Below are positions 61,201 to 64,000 of a stretch of DNA of 64,000 nucleotides, piece after piece. The DNA is from Caldimonas brevitalea (lineage in GTDB: Bacteria; Pseudomonadota; Gammaproteobacteria; Burkholderiales; Burkholderiaceae_C): NCBI RefSeq assembly GCF_001017435.1, contig NZ_CP011371.1, forward strand, positions 4,030,001 to 4,094,000, read 5' to 3'. Both the position numbers and the translations under genes were made by a program. Every line of letters starts with the position of its first letter. Within the stretch, counting starts at the first letter, position 1. The notes beneath the pieces were generated by a model. The model did no database searches. It was not told where the DNA came from and saw nothing but the letters and a program-made list of their open reading frames with translations.

Positions 61201-64000
61201 CCGTGCCGTGTCGTAGAAGTGGATGCGCTCGGCCAGGTTGCGCAGATCGACGTAGATGCGGTCGCCTGCGTTCGCCTCGATGCTGTAGGCGACGGTCTCT
61301 CCTGTGCTTTCCAGCCGGCCTTCGACGACGACGCCGCTGGTCAGCGGTGTCGCTGCGCTGACGTCGAGCAGACGGAAGGCATAGCTGCGGTCGGTGAAGC
61401 TGCTGGTCGACATGTGCAGCGCATATCGGCCGGGCGCGAGATAGAAGCTCGGTTGATCGGGCGTGTCGGTGCCCCCGCTCACGCTGCCGCTCGCCACGGT
61501 GCTGCCGGTGACGACGTCCACCAGACGCCAGCTGCTGCTGGCGCCGGTACCGCTGTTCAGGCGGTCGAACTGAACCGTCTTCGCTTCGGTGAGGGTCAGG
61601 CTGTACTCGACCGACTGCGTGGTCGCGTTGAGCGTGCCGGAAATCGTCTGGCCCAAGGCCACCGCCGGCACCTCCTGGCCGGCGATGTTGTCGACCTGGA
61701 AAGACACGGCACCGCTCGACGTGCTGTAGCTGTAGTTCGTCCAATCGAACACGAGGTACACCGGCCCGCTGCGGTTGACCCGCAGGCCCGCACCATCATC
61801 GGATGCGTCGACGCTCGCGGTCAGCGGTTGGCCGTACTCGTTCAGATAGGACCAGCGGGGTGCGCTGCCGGCCGTGCCGAGCGCGTTGAAGCGCAGGACA
61901 TCGCCGGCCTGAGCGTCGACGCGATAGAGCCGCGCCGGGTAGTTCGAGGCCGACGGAACGCTGATCGACTGACCATAGGTCAGCGTCGGCACCTGCGCGC
62001 TGTCGAGGCGCCGCAAGATGAAATCGTAGGCGCTCGAAGACTGCGTCTGCTTGAGCGTGATCGTGTAGCTGCCGGCGGGGAGCCAGCGGGCCTGGTCGTA
62101 GTCGGCGATCACGACCGCGCCTTGAGCGTCGGTCACCGTCGCGCTCTGGTAGTAGTAGCCGTAGTGGTTCGGCGTGCTGCGATCGTCGAAGTACCAGAGC
62201 CCGGCTTCGGCCAGCTCGAACTGGTACGTCAGGGTCTCGTCGCGCGCGATGGCACCGGCCGCACTGAACGTGGAGACGATCGGCGCGACGGTCTCTGCCG
62301 TCCCCCAGGTGGCCGTGAAGGTCGCGCCTGCGCCCAGGCCGGCAGTGGTGTCGATGCCGTTGCGCACCAGGCGCAGCAAATACGTGCCGCTCTGGGTCAG
62401 ATCGATGCCTTGCGCGGCGGCGGTCGCCGGTGTCCAGGTCTTGAGCAGGTTGCCGTTCGGCGCTACGAGCTGCGCCGACCAACCGGCGGGCCACGACGGG
62501 TTCGCGGCGAGTTCGAGGTGGTCGCCGGCACGAGCATCGAGCGTCCACAAGGACACGAGGTCGGTGCCGGTGTCTGCGGAGATGGTGCGGGCCACGCCGC
62601 CCTGACGGTCGAGGCGCTGTGAGGCCGCCACTTGGCGGGCCGTGAAGTGCACTTCGCCGGCCACGTCCGCATTGCTGACGACACGCACGGCGTAGACGCC
62701 GGCCTGAAGGTATTGAGAGATCAGCCCGTTGCCGGTCGCCGAGTAGCTCTGGCGCGACACCACCGTGCTGCCGTTGGGCTGCACGATCTGCAGTTGCGTC
62801 GAGGTGCTGGGGGCGCGAATGCCCTGCAGTTCGATCCAGCCGGGTTCGGTCAGCTCGAACAAATAGGTCGATTGGTCCTGATGGGTCGCCAGGGTGACGG
62901 CGACGTCCGTGTTCCACGGCAGCGTCGCACTGGACTGCAGCGGCTGCCGGACGGTCGCTTCGAAATGGATCGGCTTGGTGGAGGCGTAGTACTGCTTCGC
63001 GACCAGGTAGACGGGGCCGACGGCGGGGCCGCTGAATGCGACGGAAGCGTCGCTGGTCCAGCTGGCGTTCGACAAGGTGCGACCGTAGGCGTCGACCAGG
63101 GTGTAGCGGAAGTAATCCGGATGCTGGACCGGCGTCGTGAAATCGAGGTTGTAGGCGGTTTGCGGGGCGACGTCGATGCGGTGCGCCACGAGGGCGCGAC
63201 CCGCCGGCAGGTCACCCGAGATCTGCGTCGTGCTGCCGTGATCTTGTGCGGCCGCGGCGAGGTCGAACAGTCGGAAGCCGAAGTTCGGCGTGGTGCTGCC
63301 GGACGCGCTGACGGAGACGGTGTAGGTGCCCGCCTTGAGGCGGCGCACGTAGTAGCTCTCGACGCTCTGCAACGAGACGTTCAGCTCCTCGCCGACCGGA
63401 CCGGTCAGCACGAGGGTGGCCGCCCCACCCTGCGGGTCTAGCAGGACGGTGGTGTCTTCCGTGAGCGTGAAACGGTACTGGTTGACGTTGCCAGGCGCGG
63501 TGATGGCGCTGCTGATCTGGTCACCCAGCGTGATGTTCGTCAGCGGTGTGCTGACGGTGGAGACGCGCAAGGTGCTGGTGCGGGGCCCGACCGCATCGTC
63601 GTCCCCGTAGAGGTACAGCACATGGGTGCCGTTCTGGGCTAGGCGAACCTTGGTGGCATAGTCCCATTGCGCGTTCTGCCAGCCCGACGCGACCTGCGCG
63701 CCGGAAGGGCCCACCAGCGCCCAGTACTGCCACGTGCCGGCACTGTTGCGCGGATCGATCAGCAGGTCTTGCCCCGCAGTCCCGTCCAGCTGCCAAGCCG
63801 TCGCCTGACGGCCTTCGGCGACAGACGTGGTGGCCGTCTCCCCGAGCACCAGGCGCGGGAGGTCGCTCACGGCTGAGGTCGCGAAGTGGTAGGCCCCGGG
63901 CGCCCCACGGGTGGGAACGAATCGGAAGGCATAGCTGCCTGCCGCCAGCTCGATAACGCTCCGCTCGTCGTTCGATGTGATGTCGCGGTCGGCGAACACG
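43267..64000 (-). CDS. Giant repetitive surface protein, N-terminal part (partial; frame break at its end)
   Basis: This frame runs off the right edge of the window, so the true start and any signal are not visible. It encodes 6,910 residues before ending in TGA at 43267. Order from the edge: about four to six pre-peptidase-C-like beta repeats, 17 CARDB repeats, another PPC-like unit, an IPT/TIG domain (SITRVTPDQGGTGDD), a DUF11-like region, a beta-propeller-like region (~50450-51300), He_PIG/Ig repeats, an RHS/YD-like patch, a dockerin-like segment, a cadherin-like domain, a Big_2 domain (VASVSADGLITALKEGQ) and a ZU5-like domain. After the last Gly of the G-run, eight residues (HVDRPAQL) precede the stop. 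Removal of one G instead gives SGGTWIGQRNFDGVF and continues into the downstream frame. Confidence 0.85.
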   Translation of the reverse strand, partial: VFADRDITSNDERSVIELAAGSYAFRFVPTRGAPGAYHFATSAVSDLPRLVLGETATTSVAEGRQATAWQLDGTAGQDLLIDPRNSAGTWQYWALVGPSGAQVASGWQNAQWDYATKVRLAQNGTHVLYLYGDDDAVGPRTSTLRVSTVSTPLTNITLGDQISSAITAPGNVNQYRFTLTEDTTVLLDPQGGAATLVLTGPVGEELNVSLQSVESYYVRRLKAGTYTVSVSASGSTTPNFGFRLFDLAAAAQDHGSTTQISGDLPAGRALVAHRIDVAPQTAYNLDFTTPVQHPDYFRYTLVDAYGRTLSNASWTSDASVAFSGPAVGPVYLVAKQYYASTKPIHFEATVRQPLQSSATLPWNTDVAVTLATHQDQSTYLFELTEPGWIELQGIRAPSTSTQLQIVQPNGSTVVSRQSYSATGNGLISQYLQAGVYAVRVVSNADVAGEVHFTARQVAASQRLDRQGGVARTISADTGTDLVSLWTLDARAGDHLELAANPSWPAGWSAQLVAPNGNLLKTWTPATAAAQGIDLTQSGTYLLRLVRNGIDTTAGLGAGATFTATWGTAETVAPIVSTFSAAGAIARDETLTYQFELAEAGLWYFDDRSTPNHYGYYYQSATVTDAQGAVVIADYDQARWLPAGSYTITLKQTQSSSAYDFILRRLDSAQVPTLTYGQSISVPSASNYPARLYRVDAQAGDVLRFNALGTAGSAPRWSYLNEYGQPLTASVDASDDGAGLRVNRSGPVYLVFDWTNYSYSTSSGAVSFQVDNIAGQEVPAVALGQTISGTLNATTQSVEYSLTLTEAKTVQFDRLNSGTGASSSWRLVDVVTGSTVASGSVSGGTDTPDQPSFYLAPGRYALHMSTSSFTDRSYAFRLLDVSAATPLTSGVVVEGRLESTGETVAYSIEANAGDRIYVDLRNLAERIHFYDTARGQWRYNYTASLRIIDPYGRAVSLAELGDAELVATVSGRYTILLDDSLVYDDPVPYRMAVYVYGPSEPRTIELGGAAQAMDLAVDGVSVEPATTGGDITSGASLRVQWTVRNRGVEATFGDFTDRIIVRRASTGEVVAQMAVPYLESAEGHGPLLPGQFVARSAVLRLPDGPTGAGDLSITIETDASNTQEEGGAAEENNRGFASFSSALAAYANLQVTGLGLEPAGQWQAGDTVTVRWNTVNSGNATAVGQWTERVELVNLSTGMVVFTQALALQAQAIAAGAQDARRASLTWPQGLNAIGQFRLRVTVDALAQLPEYDSTGALESDNTAQQQFVAGPDLVTRNVALLEATPQAGDTVTLVWEDVNQGDVPTPPAYQDRVVVRQRNADGSPGAVILNTVVVFSGDAALPLGPGQSRGRSLTFTLPEGALGAGSFDVTVTADSNAAGAGILFETNLAGNAETNNSAAGSFSATARPYADLSVTELVVPASVESGAEATVTWTVANAGNATATGTWTDRIVLSRDAVIGNADDIVLANVKRSTSLDIGASYTHSATVLIPSRIEGAYRIAVLSDANSSVREPDTRADNLRLSGTVNVVQTYADLVPSVTVAPTEVFEGRTARVEWSVRNDGTVATDVSRWVDRVYLSSTPTLTDQAVLLGSVTHVGALERGASYGAALDAVIPRGVTGTMYFIVKTDVFGAVYELGRTGNNVAAAPAATAVKPEPRPNFVVEGLGSSGTWQVGQTVQVGYTVRNGGNDTASAWLVEEVRLVAVDDPSRVVTLGSPASSRTLAPGAIYTQNLSFTVPAIPAGNWRLEVVADRHGAVTESSESDNSASVQIAVVHPDLVVSQLATTGLLQGGESVTLSWTTRNAGTTGASGVGEAVYLSRNGTVDSTDIKLGEVSHAALTAGGSVRSELVFRLPVDLEGDWRLIVVTDSLQQQQENTAGEGNNTDSLAIQVARDHFADLVVTSVQAPTLVIDDPATVTVEWTVRNLGTGAGRTLSWTDQVIYSSNDVLGDNDDILLGTRQHDGGLLAGASYTGSVTYQFGPGLSRHGKVFVRTDAAGAVWENGQEANNLASAAQPLDVMPIPYADLQVESVTAGSEAHSGRPLTVSWTVVNRGIGITNSGQWSDTVWLSSQADGSGQRIYLGSASHIGQLSPQDRYTRTVQLMLPEGLSGTYYLNVSTGGPFEFTYNQNNTAISLGVPVQLSPSPDLVVETVSAPETAQEGALVDLSWTVSNQGAGRAGGMWTDMVVLVPASGSGNAVVLGTFTYDRGLDAGLRYTRTEQVRLPAKIEGQYRLRVITNSALGTSSQAQVYEHGAARDNNTTTSTQATAVHLNPRPDLRVSALVVPANVTAGTSAALRFTVTNMGSEATTAQWSDYVYLSLDGNLTGDDVLLARLASGAALAPGESYTTETSTIDIPIRYRGDAYLIVAADGSGRVDEYPNETNNVRAERFHVDTVPFADLVASDVVAPDQVVHGATVEVRYKVTNRGVATTRGDAASVNSWTDTVWLSVDPRRPSPAKADIRIGQVTHTGNLAPGEDYLGTLQVQIPEGMRSGQYYLTVWSDSYDAILEDTLAAYVNPDDAGQIDNNNYKARPIGVLGITPPDLVVSQVAAVPQATAGADYSFSYTVQNRGDQFDGTWTDSVWVSDNVDLSKATVKWLLGEYTQDRSLRNGETYTVSQTVQLAPAVRGAYLVVTTDANSDGSGEIKELDEANNTRSAASAVTTLPADLQVTSVVTEPQNFSGEETTVTWTVTNFGSDVWSGTQGWVDSVYFSPDPVFNVQRATPLGALVHSNATGLAAGASYTASAKFRLPPGTDGPYYIYVITDTGASGQLLSPTVTNRAAQELLDRKQENEPARDKHYATSVFEGARNDNNVGRGTLNVTYREPDLQIDKITVSNPNPMSGDTITVSWTVTNRGDRETRVSGWMDGVFLSRDASLDMSDYPLVDRWSEIETRVRVRQTYLFGPDGKPRYLQPGESYTNSTTFTLPSSISGDFHVIVKADTSTAKWVDHKVESSIREGLDTLEGSGPGAVLEFQDEGNNVSSILLPITLATPPDLQVTQVSVPQSVLAGQSFSVTYKVENKGGRTPQDQQRWNDLVYLSKDRFLDLNKDRYLGYLAHNGGLDASGSYDATLHFTAPRDMEGAYYVFVVADPARAWSSGEHGAVLEFGKDDNNASAAVQPMLIETPPPADLQVTKVDVPSSAKVGDEVEITFTVTNASINPAYGRWTDALYLSADNSWDLGDQLLGKVEHRGDLAANGTYTGTLKAKLPPLKDGQWRVVVRPDLYNEVFEGRILYTETGLNLPPGEANNRVASGATLRVEVPVLTVGAPQTTSLSTGDVQLYKVTVPVGQTLRLHLDSDATAGANELFVRYGDIPTGYAYDAAYTNPVAADQQVLLPTTKAGDYYVLVRSRQSPVATTATLRADLLPLSITRVTPDQGGTGDDAHRWVTMDIEGARFSPGALVKLSRPGVFEIEPERWQVIDATHIRAVFDLRHVPHGLYDVTVINPDGQRVTEAYRYLVERAIEADVTIGIGGDRSVVPGSSNTYSVVLQSLTNVDTPYVRFDVGASEMGRNQYLLDGLNLPFVVFSSTVGGRPEGAITSTGGNTQQYEATPTTGVATNVPWASLDGAVNTSGYNLAPGYAFDVTAGGFVGFSFNVQTYPGLQEWLAYDFEGLRTRLYGIRPDWRAQGLLDGGVADLDKIQQGLTRKFLSRDPEEHLTDIEALAIPFRFDTLGAATPLTRDEFIEEQSDHARRLRLAILADASAPSTLGVLAADEAQWVQGWLAALEAGGLLRPVDQAPPIRLTPQVVSLNTALATGILLSKGGESYRTQADLLGFFAKVQEWYGDTARWAGDPEARAADVDYMEVRETENGDVVTVPVPVAPDAADYDRAATADTHFISFDVFAGARAELEYLRHIGLLDQKFAPVGPQALNLTQYLQQAAAREAGAQAVVSVRGPQTLPTATGEAYVPADLALPYKVQFSNPTEGAVGELRIVTELDGEFDPRSLRLNDLKIGDINVHIPGDRAVFQGDFDFTGSKGYVLRVSAGVDAETGIATWLLQAIDPDTGEVLRDPSRGLLLPGADGKAASGFVSYTVRALADAPTGATLSAQARVVFDQAPPIDSGSVSHTLDAGAPSTTLQVRTITATAGDAPTYEVQWQANDDASGVKHVTVYVSENGGDFRIWLKQVAGAASQAVFNGEAGKTYEFLAVATDHAGNREAAIIANAVLPDDGSRQDAQQQLGVNEELTGTAELPAATPDRNYAGSELFEQASLGLPGSVAPAQKGDLQTVIAPMSVRSFGSGFASSDAGIGALAMVQLADGSVLASAGVLRNEVFRFGKDGGRSTTPLFVLDAPVLDMALDAYGQLWVMTGKELLRIDANSGAVIDRYTGPGQDPLTHALAIQPDTGLIYVSSGNGIEIFDPKAADPSKVWKHFSNTRVGDLAFGPDGRLWAVRWTGSEIGAAVPGSSTEIVSFPMSGRNQGRGEVEYRLSGTIDSIAFGAAGTPLAGLMFASSTPAQRPVIPGVSEVGHTTSVWMVELQSRRVLQLATGGTRGEALLTTQDGRILVAQTQHIDEIAPIKAPRVLGASVADGALLPLPVNQIAVTFDQAMWTGLSGNDTSDLSSVLNPANFRLVATGANSSLALQPQSVRWDPATRSALLTLPALPAGGWRLEVATDIRSGTQVRLAEPFITTFTAVMDFSSRVSLQFTNTRADRLTGEVSYDVSITNIGFDDLRGPLMLLLDPGRYFGGQIVAGAQGQGDAEDLWVLDLSAGLQATGGRLAVGATLAHQTVSVRPASQFGTTPGTDALVKFNLGHGVYALPYENTPPAVQVAGVEDAESNQLPAAAAGQPWSAVLQADDVDGSLFFWQLVQGPAGLTLTPSASVEATATGYRHTATLNWTPTVRDLANTEVLVRVQDSRGGVALRRFTLNVAGANQAPVIDTVRDITLIEGQPLRLPLTAVDADGDTLTLTVRNLPAGALFDAGTGVLSWTPGYDQAGEYKDITVVATDGKTTVIEQFNLLVLQGYAKPLIAPVATQTLREGESFALQLPGSLPGSLPGSVVQADGTRVTLRYDSAWLPGGATLNPESGWFQWKPGFAQAGTYRLPVVVTATYTPANGRRPVVTSATREVVLEVLNANGAPVFAPAETWNVLEGQALRVSVFAFDPDNPSFEPKVRLVSTGSAIGEQTVPASVTYQVDGLPPGASFDSETLELVWTPGYTQAGTYHVQVTATDDGNGTGVPLVSRITLPIVVREANRAPEIGDVANAFVDRGAVLEIPVHAVDADGNPLTLTVAGLPPFATFTQTAGGAGVIRFAPGTGHRGDYAITVVAQDDGAGNPNEVLSQAKSFVVSVRSDTEAPQVSVPSQSVAVVGQEVRIPIEVRDLDMDALSYAAQGLPAGARIVTEPQYGRAWISWTPTAAQVGVHDVSLEVSDSGLPPQGAGYIPDPDAVPVPNVTVQDLRIVVRTANQAPQLIAVQANGAVIAADALAGAVTTVTADEGVPMVIELSAREPDFDFVHWSVQGLVEGMRLEPVTGSDGQTRLAVRWTPGLFAAQADNTNGSTPGRYRLVVKAGDGHAFATREIDLVVRNVNQAPRLSPMPLQLVQEGETLAFTLLATDADNDAVRLGLVHDADTPSGVSFNAANGYFEWTPGADVVDNAHRDDRPFTFTFSVTDGKVTTLRTVQVRVFDVNRAPQIATTSHAAVVGETFSLPVTKGAGAANGGIRVSDADGAAQTAALTVSFDGLPEGAHYDATAGRLLWTPGPGQVGDFTVMARVSDGRNTNWQSFTLRVVPEAAANAPKILINTTPSTPVLPGQTVVATVRAEAFSPIQDILVQVRGGAIGASDWQTVALDETGRLRLTATAPGLVEVRARVTDADGFQAVQTQTVRVRDPLDTAAPLLAWGGALQDASVETPPPTFAQPTVLQARLTEQQLMGWRLEIAPATGAGVDNRAWQVLASESSAAIGAQGLLSLATLDPAGLANGVYLLRLSAWDLSGRTTEIQARVVIDAPVKTAPQAMVTDAVFQLGQHALALTRVLPNTAVFGSDAQNGSSADFGNWTLPLLETRLTHDQALRTAQGTTAPWREGARVWLQVPASLSQAQAGLHHLSFTLSTTTEALGTQPGAPAVVRPLFSGTPGWTLQAHGGDASQPVALQRQGQRLYDQITGLPWVPQGYLLAGPDGTRYSLDANGAVLSVRFADGEQWLVSDAGVALVGAPDSAERVELRRREDGRIERVSGPLGSGEHQSIAYRYDGQGRLSLARSLYSADSGAMYGYRQDGQLIADTVTAHLGAAVGWGADATVPTHTWSGTLQGAQPVNLSFAVRESELASTVKTPGAAGAVIVAVETQGDDVTLQAEGATVIGRSVSGATTVTLLRVTEAGLKLLSLQGSGSASVRVSLAGDLDRDGAVDGDDSAAWEAAAATGGLRADLDGDGQATASDRQVLFANYGWRANQAPVALAQPAGPALKTHTDLGTARGLDTIARDFEGDAVFWRIVGADHGTARLSADGEALLFTPEAGFAGEARVRLQADDGFASSGVIELSVHVSDARLLSVKLTTLARLRAGEQARVVAVGDFADEQGVVLSPDYLQWQVLNTDGAATAAARVRASDLDTVFTAQRDGYGVLLATRTTANGTIRGVSAFAVGEPGLEDVALVVGGLDVYPGAVSIVAPSEHSPAGMRQLKLWDGLVGHQIEAGDALYFVGDDSVASVSADGLITALKEGQTTVTVVRKFAQSTVTLKVVAPSRMGATQPAVVVDAGGAVVENEQGYQVQVPPGALTEAVPVRIETIPLEQLVEATGFEAPAASFFNQPGRNPADNPLVPLAAFSLDVGDKTLNGSLQFALPVDLTQGTVSAGDEVLFFRLGTVLQPDGTEQPSWWLVDNGVVGADGIARTASPPYHGAHDSGSYVAVKYKYDQSTGAVEATRTWSADTTFSLLNGGLSMGTVGLAGFDLMAGTWLSGGHVDRPAQL
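43294..43299 (-). other. G6 tract that breaks the giant reading frame
   Basis: On the coding (minus) strand the tract reads TCC-GGGGGG-CAC. With six G the frame ends eight codons later; with five G it reads TCC GGG GGC ACG TGG ATC and joins the downstream frame without any stop. The single-base homopolymer difference could be a sequencing error, a true mutation or slippage-based phase variation. Confidence 0.8.
44820..44990 (-). other. Dockerin-like segment in the giant protein
   Basis: About residues 6338-6392 contain two Asp-rich calcium-loop-like units: GDLDRDGAVDGDDSAAWEAA and RADLDGDGQATASDRQVLFA. Both have the D-x-D-x-D/N-G-x-V/A-x-x-x-D spacing of type I dockerins, followed by ANYGWRANQAPVA. 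Dockerins bind cohesins in cellulosomes. Outside Firmicutes similar segments occur in large surface proteins with unknown partners. Confidence 0.6.
46790..49720 (-). repeat. Array of He_PIG/cadherin-like Ig repeats
   Basis: Roughly eight units of ~100-130 residues begin with NQAPVI, NGAPVF, NRAPEI, NQAPQL, NQAPRL or NRAPQI-like motifs. They contain a VDADGD element and a LSWTPG/FEWTPG element followed by GxYxxxVxATDG. This is the putative Ig (He_PIG) pattern and is distinct from the tandem-95 repeats of the C-terminal part. Confidence 0.75.
48997..49032 (-). repeat. 12-bp tandem repeat, three copies
   Basis: The + strand reads GCTGCCCGGCAA twice and then GCTGCCCGGCAG, coding LPGS three times. 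Being a multiple of three, changes in copy number would leave the frame intact. Confidence 0.85.
54230..60985 (-). repeat. Seventeen CARDB-like repeats
   Basis: Seventeen consecutive ~132-residue units begin with a (Y)ADLQV or PDLVV-type strand. Each contains a VTWTVxNxG core, often a W-(T/S)D-x-V(Y/W)LS strand, and a YxLxVxTD/NN ending (for example EYPNETNNVRAE). This is the CARDB pattern of bacterial cell-adhesion modules. The units are well diverged from each other, so the array is not a recent expansion. Confidence 0.85.
60990..63999 (-). repeat. Pre-peptidase-C-like beta repeats at the N-side of the visible frame
   Basis: The first ~1,000 visible residues comprise repeated beta-sandwich units. 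They have alternating YRFTLTEDTTVLLD-type and YVRRLKAGTYTVSVSASG-type motifs, as in bacterial pre-peptidase C-terminal domains (VEYSLTLTEAKTVQFDRL, FYLAPGRYALHMSTSS). The array continues past the window edge. Confidence 0.65.

Noticed and set aside
29952..64000. Giant protein as an RTX type I substrate or PEP-CTERM protein
   Set aside because: No GGxGxDxxx nonapeptide arrays and no PEP-CTERM anchor were found at the C-terminus.

Overview
The window is high-GC DNA with dense, translationally coupled operons. Its gene content looks like a betaproteobacterium of the order Burkholderiales. That assignment is an inference from composition and gene families; no rRNA or other marker is present, and I cannot name the species. 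I saw no tRNA, CRISPR array, insertion sequence or phage gene.

Positions 28-9801 (+ strand) hold a compact type II polyketide/fatty-acid-like cluster. In order it encodes an NTF2/SnoaL-fold protein, a LuxE-like adenylating enzyme, a LuxC-like acyl reductase, two MaoC-type hot-dog proteins, an acyl carrier protein, a ketosynthase and its cysteine-less chain-length-factor partner. Then come two FabA/FabZ-like hot-dog proteins (the second without the catalytic His), a FabG-type ketoreductase, a DsbA/HCCA-isomerase-like protein and a fold-type IV PLP aminotransferase/lyase. The likely logic is that the ketosynthase pair, reductase and dehydratases build an unsaturated chain on the carrier protein, LuxE/LuxC activate and reduce an acyl group to an aldehyde, and the PLP enzyme may aminate it or supply an aminobenzoate-type precursor. 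The product is unknown.

Positions 9805-13928 (- strand) hold an uncharacterised protein, a sigma-54-dependent NtrC-family regulator and its membrane histidine kinase. Positions 14056-17037 (+ strand) hold a DUF4166 protein, a TIGR01777-type epimerase with a membrane N-terminus and a short-chain dehydrogenase.

Positions 17071-25348 (- strand) form one tightly coupled five-gene operon: TolC-like outer-membrane channel, GAF/HlyD adaptor, PqqD-like + M50 protease + HlyD fusion, a shortened SecA-like ATPase, and a periplasmic adaptor. There is no ABC or RND transporter in the window. I propose this as an unusual export machine. Positions 25822-29713 hold five small genes of locally lower GC content for secreted, membrane or lipoprotein products; one contains a cadherin-like Ig module resembling those of the giant protein.

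From 29952 to the right edge, more than half of the window encodes a giant surface or secreted protein on the - strand. Two open frames (43267-64000 and 29952-43292) join seamlessly if one base is removed from a run of six G at 43294-43299. The joined product is at least about 11,350 residues and its N-terminus lies beyond the window. Its architecture includes pre-peptidase-C-like repeats, 17 CARDB repeats, He_PIG/Ig-like repeats, a dockerin-like segment, beta-propellers, an alpha/beta-hydrolase-like domain lacking the nucleophile, an HExxHxxGxxD metalloprotease motif, 12 tandem-95/cadherin-like repeats, a duplicated carbohydrate-binding-like module and an acidic helical C-terminal tail. The adjacent SecA/M50/HlyD/TolC operon is its most plausible exporter.

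A separate discovery is a ~62-bp hairpin-forming repeat found twice (6942-7003 and 12010-12072). Each copy sits exactly inside an ATGA stop/start junction of two co-directional genes and leaves a duplicated start-codon context.
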